Part shown: in pieces, positions 34,670-45,361 of the stretch
Layout: every line of letters begins with the position of its first letter
Numbering within the stretch: the first letter of the stretch is position 1
Assembly (NCBI GenBank): GCA_001874265.1
Contig: MPDD01000004.1
Location: 60,165 to 124,164 of the forward strand
From: Bacteroidetes bacterium MedPE-SWsnd-G1
GTDB taxonomy: Bacteria > Bacteroidota > Bacteroidia > Flavobacteriales > Flavobacteriaceae
Length of the DNA: 64,000 nucleotides
Reading direction: 5' to 3'
Notes under the pieces: generated by a model
What the model was told of the DNA's origin: nothing
Databases searched by the model: none
What the model saw: the letters and a program-made list of their open reading frames with translations, nothing else
Made by a program: the position numbers and the translations under genes

Positions 34670-35806
34670 ATGAATTTTTATAAACTTCCTTCAATTTTAA
34701 TTTTACTCGCAGTATTATTTTCGTGTAAAAAAGAAATAAACTCATCTAATTCTTTCATTAAACAAAGTGATTTAATAAAATATTCAAAAGGGTTGCATAT
34801 TGAACAATATGAGAATTATTCAAAAGTAGTTGTAAAAACACCTTATCAAAAAGCTGACGAGCAGTTTGAGTACTACTTAGTTAGAGAGGGATTTGACACA
34901 TCGGAATTACCAACTGGAGCAAAAACTATTCAAATACCTTTAAAATCAGTTGTAGTTAATAGTACCACGCACATTCCAATGTTGGAATTGCTGAAAGTTG
35001 AAAACAATTTAGTTGGTTTTCCGAATACCCGTTATGTTTCATCCGAAAAGACTAGAAAACTTATAGACAAAAACCAAATTAAAGAACTGGGTAATGATGG
35101 AAGTTTTAATACGGAAATCTTATTAGAGTTAGATCCTGATGCTGTTATTGCATTTTCAATGAGTGCAGCTAATAAATCACTACTTACAATTGAACGATCT
35201 GGTATTCCACTAATTTATAATGGTGATTGGTTAGAAGAAACTCCATTAGGAAGAGCAGAATGGATCAAACTATTTGGTGCCTTATTCGACAAAAATGAAG
35301 AAGCATCCAACATATTTGATCAAATTGAATTCGACTATAATAAGGCCATTGCAATTGCCAAAGACATAAAAGAAACTCCAACAATTCTCTCTGGTGTTAT
35401 GTTTAAAGATATTTGGAACCTACCAGCTGGTGGAAGTTTTGTTGCTCAATTCTTAAATGACGCCAATACCAATTATTTATGGAAAGACACCGAAGGAAAA
35501 GGAAGCTTACAATTAAGTTTTGAGGCTGTCTTAGATAAAGGACAAAAAGCTGATATTTGGATTGCGCCTGGGCATTATGAAACCAAAGATCAGTTAAATA
35601 ATGCTAGTTCTCACTATCAAGAATTTGTTGCATTTAATAATAACAACATTTATACGTTTGCAAATAAAAAAGGTAAAACTGGCGGCGTAATTTATTACGA
35701 ATTGGCTCCCACTCGCCCGGACCTAGTTCTAAAGGACATTATTAAAATTGCGCATCCGACGGTATTGCCTAATTATGAAATGACATTCTTTGAAAAAATG
35801 AAATAA
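34670..35806 (+). CDS. btuF: BtuF-like ABC-transporter substrate-binding lipoprotein (cobalamin/corrinoid)
   Basis: 378 residues. Lipoprotein signal with Cys19 (LFSCKK). It belongs to the helical-backbone periplasmic-binding family of iron-siderophore, heme and B12 binders: VVVNSTTHIPMLELLKVENNLVGF, then LDPDAVIAFSMS and TLSGVMF-type second-lobe strands (ILSGVMFKDIWNLPAGGSFVAQF), and SFEAVLDKGQKADIWI. The cobalamin call is from context (divergent riboswitch-controlled receptor); heme or siderophore cannot be ruled out by sequence alone. No BtuC or BtuD gene is in this window. Confidence 0.85.
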   Translation: MNFYKLPSILILLAVLFSCKKEINSSNSFIKQSDLIKYSKGLHIEQYENYSKVVVKTPYQKADEQFEYYLVREGFDTSELPTGAKTIQIPLKSVVVNSTTHIPMLELLKVENNLVGFPNTRYVSSEKTRKLIDKNQIKELGNDGSFNTEILLELDPDAVIAFSMSAANKSLLTIERSGIPLIYNGDWLEETPLGRAEWIKLFGALFDKNEEASNIFDQIEFDYNKAIAIAKDIKETPTILSGVMFKDIWNLPAGGSFVAQFLNDANTNYLWKDTEGKGSLQLSFEAVLDKGQKADIWIAPGHYETKDQLNNASSHYQEFVAFNNNNIYTFANKKGKTGGVIYYELAPTRPDLVLKDIIKIAHPTVLPNYEMTFFEKMK

Positions 35807-35808
35807 CT

Positions 35809-36300
35809 ATGCTTAAACGAATTGTAATTATATTCTTGTTATTCCCAATTTTAGGATTTTCTCAATCCTTTGAACTGAAAAAACCGAATATCTCTAAATT
35901 AAAGGGCGTATTGGAACAAAACAATTCAACCGAAATTATTTATGCTTACTTACTTCAAGAGTATGATTATAATGGAGAAAAAAAGAATGTCAAAATGTTT
36001 GAATATAACAAAAACCAAATTTGTGCCTTTGAACAAGAGTTTTCAGGTGGAATTTCGTACAACATAGATGAATGCGTTGAAGAAGGAGGGATTACTTACA
36101 ATATTACCTTTCCAAGAATTGACAAAAATGAACTAATGAACTGGGTAGAAATTATGGACTCTAACGATTTATCGGAAATTGAAAATAGTTGGAATTCAGA
36201 CGGAACAATATATCGTCCCAGCGATGAAGGTGTTGGATGCTATTATACTATTAAAGAAACGGAAACAAAATCTGCAGTTGAAGTTTGGTGCGGCTGCTAA
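35809..36300 (+). CDS. Secreted protein of unknown function downstream of btuF
   Basis: 163 residues starting two bases after the btuF stop, so in the same transcript. Signal peptide (MLKRIVIIFLLFPILGFSQ, cut near residue 19), giving a ~144-residue mature periplasmic protein. Five Cys in the mature part (in QICAFE, NIDECVEE, VGCYYT and VWCGC), ending in Trp-Cys-Gly-Cys. Pairs could form disulfides or bind metal. No known domain recognised. Its place after a B12-binding protein suggests a supporting role in uptake, but this is inference. It overlaps the convergent M20 gene by four bases. Confidence 0.7.
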   Translation: MLKRIVIIFLLFPILGFSQSFELKKPNISKLKGVLEQNNSTEIIYAYLLQEYDYNGEKKNVKMFEYNKNQICAFEQEFSGGISYNIDECVEEGGITYNITFPRIDKNELMNWVEIMDSNDLSEIENSWNSDGTIYRPSDEGVGCYYTIKETETKSAVEVWCGC

Positions 36301-37448
36301 TTCAACTCCTTAACTAAATTTTGAATCATTTGTACTCCTGAGTTTAACTGTTCTAAAGAAACAAATTCGTTTGCTCTATGCGCTTGTGCAATAGATCCAG
36401 GACCACAAATAATACTTTCATAACCTCCTTCTTGAAAATGACCAGCTTCAGAAGCATACGCCACTGTTTGGATGGCATTGCTTTTAGAAATCCGTTTTAC
36501 TAAATCAACAACTTCTGCATTTGCATTGGTATCTAAAACAGGTACCGTAGGATGCTCTTCAGTTGTTTCAATTTTAAAATTTGGAAACATTTTTCGTTTC
36601 TCTATTTCTAATTCGATACAATATTGCTTGAATTCTTGCACTATTTCCTTAGCATTATCTTTAGGTATTACCCTAATATCCCAATAAAAAGTAGCCGTAT
36701 CCGCAATTATATTTGGAGCGATACCTGCATTAATTTGACCAATATGAATTGACGTATGAGGTGGTGTAAATCGATCATCTAAATGACCGTTATCTACTAG
36801 TGTATTCATTTTATTTTCTAACCAAAGTATCAACCTAGCGGCTTCATGAATAGCGCTAACCTCTTGTCTTATTCTACTACTGTGGCCAGAAGAACCATTG
36901 ACTACAGTTTTCAGAACATATATTCCTTTATGCCCAATAACAGGTTGCATCATAGAAGGTTCTCCTATAATTGCAAATCGCGGAGTTTCAGAATATGTTT
37001 CCTTTAGTTGCTTTACCATATTCTCCCCTTCTAAACACCCTATTTCTTCATCAAATGAAAAGGCAAAATAGATAGGCTTTTTTAATGTTGATTGCATCAT
37101 TTCAGGAACTACTGCTAAACACATGGCTAAATAACCTTTCATATCACATGCACCACGTGCGTATAGGTTTCCATCTCCTTTATTTACTAATTCAAATGGA
37201 TTGGTAGCCCATTCTTGCCCCTCAACAGGAACAACATCCATATGACCAGATAATATTACTCCATCGTCCACAGCTGGTCCAATTCTACAAATTATGGATG
37301 CTTTCGTTTTTTCTATATTATAAAATAGATGAACATCTACTTCATGCGATTCCAAGTATTCCTGAATCCATTTTACTATTGAAAGATTACTTTCTCCTCC
37401 TAAAACAGAAAAAGAAACAAGTTTCGAAAGGATATCTATGGCAGTCAT
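36297..37448 (-). CDS. argE: M20-family peptidase, acetylornithine deacetylase-like
   Basis: 383 residues. Metal-binding motifs of M20 enzymes: ILSGHMDVVPVEG (His, Asp), YARGACDMKGYLAM (bridging Asp), FDEEIGCLEGENM (Glu-Glu) and GEPSMMQPVIGHKG. The dimer domain follows (NGSSGHSSRIRQ). It most resembles ArgE, which hydrolyses N-acetylornithine; no other arg genes are near and dipeptidases share the fold, so the substrate is provisional. It starts immediately after the stop of the S9 peptidase gene (TAAATG), so the two are co-transcribed, perhaps in peptide use. Confidence 0.82.
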   Translation of the reverse strand: MTAIDILSKLVSFSVLGGESNLSIVKWIQEYLESHEVDVHLFYNIEKTKASIICRIGPAVDDGVILSGHMDVVPVEGQEWATNPFELVNKGDGNLYARGACDMKGYLAMCLAVVPEMMQSTLKKPIYFAFSFDEEIGCLEGENMVKQLKETYSETPRFAIIGEPSMMQPVIGHKGIYVLKTVVNGSSGHSSRIRQEVSAIHEAARLILWLENKMNTLVDNGHLDDRFTPPHTSIHIGQINAGIAPNIIADTATFYWDIRVIPKDNAKEIVQEFKQYCIELEIEKRKMFPNFKIETTEEHPTVPVLDTNANAEVVDLVKRISKSNAIQTVAYASEAGHFQEGGYESIICGPGSIAQAHRANEFVSLEQLNSGVQMIQNLVKELN

Positions 37449-39797
37449 TTACTTTAAAGTATCCTCAAACAAATTATAAATACGCTTGTACTCATCAATC
37501 CAAGAACTAGATTCAATAAATCCATGTCGCTCTACTGGGTACAATACGTTATCCCAATTATCCTTTTTCAACTCTATCAGTTTTTGAGTTAAACGCACAA
37601 CGTCCTGAAAATGTACATTGTCATCTACCATACCATGCAACATCAGCAATCTTCCTTCCAATCCATCGGCAAAATTGATTGGAGAACTGCGTTCGAATGC
37701 TTTTGGATCACTCACTGGGGTATTTAAAATATTTGACGTATATCCATGATTATAATGTGCCCAATCCGTAACTGATCTAATTGCTGCTCCACTTTGAAAT
37801 GTTTCTGGGTAATTGAACATTCCCATAATCGTAATAAATCCACCGTAAGAACCTCCATAAATACCAACCTTATCCTTGTCTACACCATATTTATCAACTA
37901 GATGTTTTACACCATCTACTTGGTCAGACATATCTTTTCCACCCATATGACGGTAAATTCCAGTTCTAAAATCGCGACCATATCCTTTACTTGCTCTATA
38001 ATCTATATCAAGCACTACATAACCGTTATCAACTAAATAATTATGGAACATGTATTCTCTATAATAGGTACTCCACCATTTATGAGCATTCTGCAAATAA
38101 CCAGCACCGTGAACAAAAACTACCAAAGGCTTTCCTTCTGCTCCAGAATCTGGCGTGTACATTCTAGCATGTACCTCTACACCGTCCTCGGCCTTAAAAG
38201 TAATGTTCTCTGCTGCCCTCCAATTATAAGAATTAAATTCTTCGGTCGTCGATTCTGTTAATTGTTCTTCTTTTGCCTCTTCGTTATTGGCAAGTAAAAA
38301 CAACTCCCATGGCTTATTACTATACGAATAACGAACAGCAAAATATTGTTCATCTGGAGAAATGGTAATTTCATTATTCCCAGTTTGGTTTGTAAGTTTT
38401 TCTCTTTTTAAACTCTTTAAATTCAACTTATACAGATGATATTCACCAGGATGCACCTCATTTGTTACAATAAATAATCCCTCGCCATCTTTGGTTTTAG
38501 ATACAGAATGTACTTCCCAATTTCCTTTGGTGAGCGCTTTTTTCTTTTTAGAATTTAAATTTATCTTATACAAGTGTGAATATCCGGTTTCTTCAGATTG
38601 ATAGTAAACAGTTTCATCATCTAACCAACCAATGTTTCTGCCAGAAATGCCAGGCCCAGAAATCCATGCTTCGTCATGTTGGTGGTCTAATTCAATTAAT
38701 TTGCCGTTCTTAAAATCAATTTGTGCAATCCAACGATCTTTATTGTCATCCGAATTCATCTCTAAAATTGTATATTCACCATTTTTAGAATTTACCGGAG
38801 ACGAAAAACTGATTGATTTTGGCTCCTCATAACTTGGCGTAAATTTATCATCATACTCCTTTAAATACATTGGTTTTTTATAAATGCCACTTAATGAAGT
38901 TACATCCACTTTATACGTTGAATCTTTTTCATAATTATAAATCCATAATTCGTAAGATGGCCTTTTACCTCCAACTTTTGATCTTGTTCTTTGTTCTGTT
39001 GTATAACCAGATTCCGATACAAAATGTGGTGTCATCGTATTCTTATTCTTCGGGTATTCAGACAATCTATATGCTATATATTTTCCGTTTTTACCAATAG
39101 TAATATTCGATAAGTACTTACCATTTAAATATATTTCTTTAGGTCTTTGAACACGCAATGCCTCAAAATGTTCATTTGACAAATCTTTGCGCTCCTTTCT
39201 ATCTTGTAAAACCTCAAATAAATCGTATTGTTGCTCTTTTAGCCATTGGTCCTGCTCACTTGTTCTATTTTTTTTCTTTTTACTTCCAGTTTTGAAATTT
39301 GTGAGTTGTGCAATTTGCCCATTGTCCAAATCAAATCTGAATAAATTATTTTCCCTTTTAAATATTATAGATTTGTTATCAGGTGCAAATGAAACGCCCG
39401 ATTCATACGTATCAAAAGTTATAATTAATTCTTTAGATGAATTTGTTGCCGCATCATATAAATATACATCGCCATGTTTTACATATACCTTTTTTGATTT
39501 ATCCGAAGAATAATCATAATCCCTGGTATTCATAAGTGATCGTTCCTCTTCTATTGAAACTTTTGAAATCCTTTTAGCGCTCAATTCATATTTGTACAAA
39601 GATGAAATTGGTTCTGCATCTGGATTCCATTTAAAATAGATTGTTTTTGAATCTTCACTCCAAAATATTCCTGATGGTTGTACACCAATAAATTCATTTC
39701 CTTTCATGATATCATCCAAAGACAATTTTGAAAGGTTTGTTTGTGCAATTCCGATAGCAGAAATTGATATAAATAGTATTAAAACAAATTTTCTCAT
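37449..39797 (-). CDS. Secreted S9-family prolyl oligopeptidase / dipeptidyl peptidase IV-like
   Basis: 782 residues from the ATG at 39797, which opens a proper signal peptide (MRKFVLILFISISAIGIAQ). An ATG 54 bases earlier adds a polar stretch before it and is less likely. The N-terminal ~500 residues form a beta-propeller. The C-terminal alpha/beta-hydrolase has the nucleophile motif GIYGGSYGGF, an Asp in MLHGMVDDNVHF and a His in PVERHGF. It cleaves dipeptides after proline or alanine from peptides in the periplasm or outside. Translationally adjacent to the M20 peptidase gene. Confidence 0.93.
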   Translation of the reverse strand: MRKFVLILFISISAIGIAQTNLSKLSLDDIMKGNEFIGVQPSGIFWSEDSKTIYFKWNPDAEPISSLYKYELSAKRISKVSIEEERSLMNTRDYDYSSDKSKKVYVKHGDVYLYDAATNSSKELIITFDTYESGVSFAPDNKSIIFKRENNLFRFDLDNGQIAQLTNFKTGSKKKKNRTSEQDQWLKEQQYDLFEVLQDRKERKDLSNEHFEALRVQRPKEIYLNGKYLSNITIGKNGKYIAYRLSEYPKNKNTMTPHFVSESGYTTEQRTRSKVGGKRPSYELWIYNYEKDSTYKVDVTSLSGIYKKPMYLKEYDDKFTPSYEEPKSISFSSPVNSKNGEYTILEMNSDDNKDRWIAQIDFKNGKLIELDHQHDEAWISGPGISGRNIGWLDDETVYYQSEETGYSHLYKINLNSKKKKALTKGNWEVHSVSKTKDGEGLFIVTNEVHPGEYHLYKLNLKSLKREKLTNQTGNNEITISPDEQYFAVRYSYSNKPWELFLLANNEEAKEEQLTESTTEEFNSYNWRAAENITFKAEDGVEVHARMYTPDSGAEGKPLVVFVHGAGYLQNAHKWWSTYYREYMFHNYLVDNGYVVLDIDYRASKGYGRDFRTGIYRHMGGKDMSDQVDGVKHLVDKYGVDKDKVGIYGGSYGGFITIMGMFNYPETFQSGAAIRSVTDWAHYNHGYTSNILNTPVSDPKAFERSSPINFADGLEGRLLMLHGMVDDNVHFQDVVRLTQKLIELKKDNWDNVLYPVERHGFIESSSWIDEYKRIYNLFEDTLK

Positions 39798-39868
39798 TTT
39801 ATAATTTTTATTTTGAATAGTAAGGAGACTCTGAACAAAGTAATGAAACACAGATTTACTATAAGGTG

Positions 39869-40720
39869 TTATTTTACAATTTTATAAATATCAACTGGCA
39901 TATCAATACCTTCTGTGATAAAACGTTTATGAACTCTTTCCGCAAGTAACGCGCGATTTCTAAATTCTTCAAATGGTTCGCTAATCCATATATAAGCACG
40001 TAGATGAATTCTATAATTTTGTGAAGAAATAAATCTTACTTCTACATTGTTTTTATCCGATGATATATTGCTATTAGGGTTGTCAATAATATAGTCAAGT
40101 TTGCTGACTTCTTCTTGAATAATCTTTCGTGCTATATCTACATCTGCATAAATTCCGATATAAAAATTATTAAAACTCAGCACTTGAGAATCATCGATCG
40201 TATGATTTAATACAGACTCAGTACTAATTATCGAATTTGGAATAATCAAACGCTTGTTCTCAAAGTTATTAATAACAGTATGTCGTAAGGTAATGTCTTG
40301 AACGATTCCAACTCTTGATTCATCCAATCGGATAAAATCCCCTACTCTAAATGGCTTAAATATTACAATAAAAGCACCTGCAATTAAATTCGAGATTGCA
40401 GCCTGCGCTGCAAAACCAATAATTGCTGCTAAAATTCCTGCCCCAGAAAATATAAAGGTAGCCTTAGAACGCAAGACGGGTACAGACAAAACAACCACTA
40501 CTAAGGCAATAATCATAGAAAAAAACTTGATCGAATTCATCAAGAACTTCAAACTTGTAGTGCTATAATCACCTCCTGCCTTTTGAATTCTACGCTTTAT
40601 GATTTTAGTGATCATAAAACGTACTAGTCTAGAAAACAACCAGGCACATAGAATAATAACAATAGTAAACAATGCTATTTCCCAAAATGTTTTTAATGTA
40701 TATGTGATTGCTAAAAGCAT
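39869..40720 (-). CDS. Small mechanosensitive ion channel (MscS family)
   Basis: 283 residues: three to four N-terminal helices, the pore helix with GAGILAAIIGFAAQAAISNLIAGAF (Gly/Ala packing), then the cytoplasmic beta domain with GIVQDITLRHTVINNFENKRLIIPNS. Opens under membrane tension to release solutes in osmotic downshock. It follows parC after six bases, so it is the third gene of a parE-parC-mscS unit. The MscS-type gene at the right window edge is a different, larger subfamily. Confidence 0.92.
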   Translation of the reverse strand: MLLAITYTLKTFWEIALFTIVIILCAWLFSRLVRFMITKIIKRRIQKAGGDYSTTSLKFLMNSIKFFSMIIALVVVVLSVPVLRSKATFIFSGAGILAAIIGFAAQAAISNLIAGAFIVIFKPFRVGDFIRLDESRVGIVQDITLRHTVINNFENKRLIIPNSIISTESVLNHTIDDSQVLSFNNFYIGIYADVDIARKIIQEEVSKLDYIIDNPNSNISSDKNNVEVRFISSQNYRIHLRAYIWISEPFEEFRNRALLAERVHKRFITEGIDMPVDIYKIVK

Positions 40721-40726
40721 ATTGCT

Positions 40727-43420
40727 TTAAAATAATTTGGTTTGATCTTTATCGTCTTTTTTAGGAGGTTTAATTGTAGGTTTCTTTTTATTGGTATCTA
40801 CAATTATCGGTTTTGATTTTTCCTCTTCCTTCGGTTTTTCAATTTCTGGTATGTCCAGCGGCAGCTTCTCAACGATCTCTTCTTCTACCACTTCAACTTG
40901 AGCTATAACTGGAGGTGTGTACTCTAATGATTCTAAAAGGTTTACTTGTCTTATTTTTTCAGAAGTTAACTGATTTCCTAATGATTTTATTCCCTTTATA
41001 GCTATAAAATCTTCAAAGTTTACTTCCATTTTATCCAAACTTCTTTTTGAAAAAACGACTTCCGCCATTGGTCTATAATCAGTAGCTACAACTTGTAACT
41101 GAGACTTAGGGTGCTCTGTTATAAACAACTCCTCCTTATTTGGGTTGTCAATCATAAAACGTTTTACATAGTATTTCTCTTTTTCTCCGTCAAAATAAAT
41201 AGCGGATAACGGCTTGTTCGGAATCCATTTTTCCAAAACAATCATATCATCGCTAAAATGAGTAGCCAATTCTGGAGTAATGGTTTTTGCCAATCCTTTT
41301 TGAGAAACAACTAACAATCTATCTTCCGGAGTAAACTCACCTAATAAATCTCCGCGTTCATCAACATTTAATCTTTGAACAGTATCATCAAACCAAATTT
41401 TTCGTGGTTTTAAGGTAGAAATACCTCTCTCTTTTAATTCAATTTTCTTAACCGCATACTTAGTCAATCTATTTCCTTTAGAACCTCGGCCTTTAATCAG
41501 AAGTTCTGAGAAATCAACATCCCACTTTAATTTTTTTATACTTCCAACTGCTCTCAAATGAATTGTCACTATTTCAGCTTCACCATTTGGATTTGCCGTA
41601 AAATAAGTAACTATAGAAGCCTTGTTGCCAGCCGTTAAATCATATTCTCTATCGCGGGTTACACTAGTAACATGGAATCGCTTCATTAAAGTTGGACCAC
41701 CTCTACCATCACGATACATCATATTATAAACGGTACGTTTATCATTCTTTTTGAATACAGCAACATGAATTATATCTGTTCCAACAAAGGTTTTGGCTCC
41801 GACTTTGGTAATCATCATGTTACCATCTTTACGGAATACAATTACATCATCTATATCTGAACAATCCGTAACAAACTCATCACGACGTAAAGACGTTCCC
41901 ACAAAACCTTCTTCTCTGTTTACATATAATTTGGCATTTTTCATTACCACCTTACTTGCAATAATATCATCAAAAGTTTTCAATTCAGTTTTTCGCTCTT
42001 TACCTTTTCCGTACTTTGTTTTTAAGTTCTTAAAATAATCAATAGCGTATTCTATTAAATTATCTAGATAATTCTTAACCTCAGCGATTTTTTCTTCCAA
42101 AGATTCAATATGCTGCTTTGCTTTATCTATATCAAACTTTGATATTTTCTTAATTCTAATTTCTGTTAAACGAACAATATCTTCCTTGGTAACGGCACGC
42201 TTTAAATTCTTAATGTATGGTTTTAACCCATCATCAATAGCTTTTATTACTCCTTCCCACGTATCAACCTCTTCAATATCGCGATAGATTCTGTTTTCAA
42301 TAAAAATGCGCTCTAAAGAGGCAAAATGCCATTGTTCTTCTAACTCATCTAGTTGAATCTCTAATTCTTGCTTTAGTAAATCGACGGTGTGTTGTGTGGA
42401 ATGCTTTAACATTTCACTTACCCCGATAAATACAGGAGAATTGTCTTCAATGATACAGCCTAAAGGTGAAATTGAATTTTCACAATTCGTAAAGGCGTAT
42501 AAGGCATCAATGCTTTTGTCTGGTGAAACACCATTAGGCAAGTGGATTAGTATTTCAACTTTTGCCGCCGTATTATCCTCAATCTTCTTGATTTTAATTT
42601 TGCCTTTGTCATTGGCTTTTAATATAGAATCTATCAATGAAGTGGTAGTCGTTCCAAACGGAATTTCTGTAATAACTAAGGTCTTTTTATCTAATTGAGA
42701 AATTCTCGCTCTTACACGAATTTTACCTCCGCGTTTACCATCATTATAATTAGATACATCTGCAATACCTCCATTTAAGAAATCAGGAACTATTCTAAAA
42801 CTTTTTCCTTTTAGGATCTTAATTGAAGCGTCGATCAACTCATTAAAGTTGTGCGGCAAAATTTTAGTAGATAGTCCAACTGCTATTCCTTCTGCTCCTT
42901 GAGCGAGTAATAATGGAAATTTTACAGGTAAATCAACAGGTTCTTTTCTACGACCATCATAAGACATTTTCCATTCTGTAGTCTTTGGATTGAAAACTAC
43001 ATCTAAAGCGAACTTAGACAAACGCGCTTCAATATAACGAGAAGCAGCTGCACGGTCACCAGTTAAGGTATTCCCCCAGTTCCCTTGCATATCAATTAAC
43101 AACTCCTTTTGCCCTAGTTGCACCATGGCATCTGCAATACTAGCATCTCCATGCGGATGGTATTGCATGGTATGACCTACAATATTCGCAACTTTATTAT
43201 AACGTCCGTCGTCCAAATCTTTCATAGAATGCATGATTCTACGCTGTACTGGCTTGAAACCATCATCAATTCCGGGTACTGCTCTCTCAAGAATTACGTA
43301 TGAAGCATAGTCTAAAAACCATTCTTCATACATACCAGTAACTCTCGTAATCGTTTCCTGTGATTCGTCTTGACGTGTTAATTCTTCTTCGTTAAAATCT
43401 GGGTCGTTGTGTTCTTGCAT
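40727..43420 (-). CDS. parC: DNA topoisomerase IV subunit A
   Basis: 897 residues. Breakage-reunion domain with the catalytic Tyr in GDRAAASRYIEARLS, preceded by HPHGDASIADAMVQLGQ. The C-terminal half has the beta-pinwheel, and the last ~60 residues are Lys/Glu/Pro-rich with a repeated KPT/KPP pattern and end KDDKDQTKLF. It decatenates chromosomes with ParE. The ATG overlaps the parE stop by one base (TAATG), a classic coupled pair. The gyrA-box region is not obvious, in line with the topo IV call. Confidence 0.93.
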   Translation of the reverse strand: MQEHNDPDFNEEELTRQDESQETITRVTGMYEEWFLDYASYVILERAVPGIDDGFKPVQRRIMHSMKDLDDGRYNKVANIVGHTMQYHPHGDASIADAMVQLGQKELLIDMQGNWGNTLTGDRAAASRYIEARLSKFALDVVFNPKTTEWKMSYDGRRKEPVDLPVKFPLLLAQGAEGIAVGLSTKILPHNFNELIDASIKILKGKSFRIVPDFLNGGIADVSNYNDGKRGGKIRVRARISQLDKKTLVITEIPFGTTTTSLIDSILKANDKGKIKIKKIEDNTAAKVEILIHLPNGVSPDKSIDALYAFTNCENSISPLGCIIEDNSPVFIGVSEMLKHSTQHTVDLLKQELEIQLDELEEQWHFASLERIFIENRIYRDIEEVDTWEGVIKAIDDGLKPYIKNLKRAVTKEDIVRLTEIRIKKISKFDIDKAKQHIESLEEKIAEVKNYLDNLIEYAIDYFKNLKTKYGKGKERKTELKTFDDIIASKVVMKNAKLYVNREEGFVGTSLRRDEFVTDCSDIDDVIVFRKDGNMMITKVGAKTFVGTDIIHVAVFKKNDKRTVYNMMYRDGRGGPTLMKRFHVTSVTRDREYDLTAGNKASIVTYFTANPNGEAEIVTIHLRAVGSIKKLKWDVDFSELLIKGRGSKGNRLTKYAVKKIELKERGISTLKPRKIWFDDTVQRLNVDERGDLLGEFTPEDRLLVVSQKGLAKTITPELATHFSDDMIVLEKWIPNKPLSAIYFDGEKEKYYVKRFMIDNPNKEELFITEHPKSQLQVVATDYRPMAEVVFSKRSLDKMEVNFEDFIAIKGIKSLGNQLTSEKIRQVNLLESLEYTPPVIAQVEVVEEEIVEKLPLDIPEIEKPKEEEKSKPIIVDTNKKKPTIKPPKKDDKDQTKLF

Positions 43421-45276
43421 TATATATCTTCCGCTAAATCAAGTTCAACTTTGAGGTTTTCGATGATAAACTTTTGCCTATCTGGAGTGTTTTTACCCAT
43501 ATAAAAGGCTAACAGTTTTTCTATTGGCATTTCTTTATCTAGCATTACTGGATCTAATCTAATATCATTTCCAATAAAGTGCACAAATTCATTTGGACTG
43601 ATTTCACCCAATCCTTTAAATCGTGTTATTTCTGGTTTTCCTCTTAACTTTGCCATAGCATCTGCCTTCTCCTGATCAGAATAACAATAAATCGTTTCTT
43701 TTTTGTCTCGAACTCTGAACAACGGAGTTTCTAAAATATATAAATGCCCTTCACGAATCAATTCTGGAAAGAATTGTAAAAAGAATGTAATTAATAACAA
43801 TCGAATGTGCATACCATCCACATCGGCATCCGTAGCAATTACAATATTGTTATATCTTAAGTTCTCTATACCATCCTCAATGTTTAGTGCAGATTGCAAT
43901 AGATTAAATTCCTCATTTTCATATACAATTTTTTTACTTAAACCGTATGAATTCAAGGGCTTTCCTTTTAAACTAAATACAGCCTGCGTATTTACATTTC
44001 TAGATTTTGTAATAGAACCACTCGCCGAGTCTCCCTCTGTTATAAACAAGGTCGTATCTAGTCGATTGTCCTTTTTCATGTCACCTAAATGCACACGACA
44101 ATCACGTAATTTCTTATTGTGTAAACTTGCCTTTTTTGCCCTGTCTCTTGCTAATTTTCTAATACCAGAAAGTTCTTTACGCTCCTTCTCTGCCTGAACA
44201 ATTTTCTTCTGAATCTTTTCTGCTACATCTGGATGCTTATGCAAATAATTATCCAATCGACGCTTAACAAAATCATTGATAAAGGTTCGAACTGTAGGTA
44301 ATCCTCCACCCATTTCAGTAGAACCTAATTTTGTTTTTGTTTGACTTTCAAAAACAGGCTCCATCACTTTAATACTTATTGCGGTAACAATAGATTTACG
44401 AATATCAGAAGCATCATAATTCTTCCCGAAATAATCTCGGACTGTCTTTACAACGGCTTCTCTATAGGCGTTTTGATGCGTTCCTCCTTGTGTGGTATGT
44501 TGTCCATTCACAAATGAATGGTATTCCTCTGAATATTGTGACTTGCTATAGGTCAATGCCATTTCTATATCATCTTCTAAAAGATGTACAATTGGAAACA
44601 ACATAGATTCATCTGCAATATTTTCTTCTAATAAATCCTTTAATCCATTTTCAGAAATATATTTTTCACCATTTAAAATAATTGTTAACCCAGTGTTTAA
44701 ATACACATAGTTTTTAATCATTTTAATGATGTATTCCATTCGGAACTTATACTTCACAAAAATTTCCGGATCTGGAGTAAACCAAACCTTAGTTCCTTTT
44801 CGCTGCGACGAAGGCTCTAAATCTGTTTTTAAGGTTAAATTACCTCTTTCAAACTCCGCTGAGGCTGTTTGACCATCTCTAACTGATTGTACCTTAAAAC
44901 TTGTAGAAAGTGCGTTAACCGCCTTGGTTCCTACCCCATTTAAACCAACTGATTTTTTAAAGGCCTTAGAGTCGTACTTACCACCAGTATTCATTTTAGA
45001 AACTACATCTACTACTTTACCTAATGGAATGCCACGACCGTAGTCACGGATAGTAACAGAGGTTTCTTTCACCGAAATTTCAATGGTTTTCCCTGCACCC
45101 ATTACATACTCGTCAATTGAGTTATCGAGCACTTCTTTGATTAAAATATAGATACCATCATCTGGCGAAGAACCATCACCCAATTTACCGATATACATTC
45201 CCGGTCGCATACGGATATGCTCTTTCCAGTCTAACGAACGTATATTGTCTTCGGTATAATTTGATTGTTGGGCCAT
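43420..45276 (-). CDS. parE: DNA topoisomerase IV subunit B
   Basis: 618 residues. GHKL ATPase domain with [24 protein letters not shown] and [14 protein letters not shown]. The TOPRIM domain has the EGDSASGS acidic motif and the [19 protein letters not shown] loop. Together with ParC it separates linked daughter chromosomes using ATP. First gene of the parE-parC-mscS unit. Length fits ParE, shorter than GyrB of this phylum. Confidence 0.95.
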   Translation of the reverse strand: MAQQSNYTEDNIRSLDWKEHIRMRPGMYIGKLGDGSSPDDGIYILIKEVLDNSIDEYVMGAGKTIEISVKETSVTIRDYGRGIPLGKVVDVVSKMNTGGKYDSKAFKKSVGLNGVGTKAVNALSTSFKVQSVRDGQTASAEFERGNLTLKTDLEPSSQRKGTKVWFTPDPEIFVKYKFRMEYIIKMIKNYVYLNTGLTIILNGEKYISENGLKDLLEENIADESMLFPIVHLLEDDIEMALTYSKSQYSEEYHSFVNGQHTTQGGTHQNAYREAVVKTVRDYFGKNYDASDIRKSIVTAISIKVMEPVFESQTKTKLGSTEMGGGLPTVRTFINDFVKRRLDNYLHKHPDVAEKIQKKIVQAEKERKELSGIRKLARDRAKKASLHNKKLRDCRVHLGDMKKDNRLDTTLFITEGDSASGSITKSRNVNTQAVFSLKGKPLNSYGLSKKIVYENEEFNLLQSALNIEDGIENLRYNNIVIATDADVDGMHIRLLLITFFLQFFPELIREGHLYILETPLFRVRDKKETIYCYSDQEKADAMAKLRGKPEITRFKGLGEISPNEFVHFIGNDIRLDPVMLDKEMPIEKLLAFYMGKNTPDRQKFIIENLKVELDLAEDI

Positions 45277-45361
45277 AAAAACTTGGGTGTTGAGTAGTTG
45301 CTAAAATAACATTTCAACTTAAAAAATAAAACAGTGCTAACTATTAGTTATCAACAAGTGT

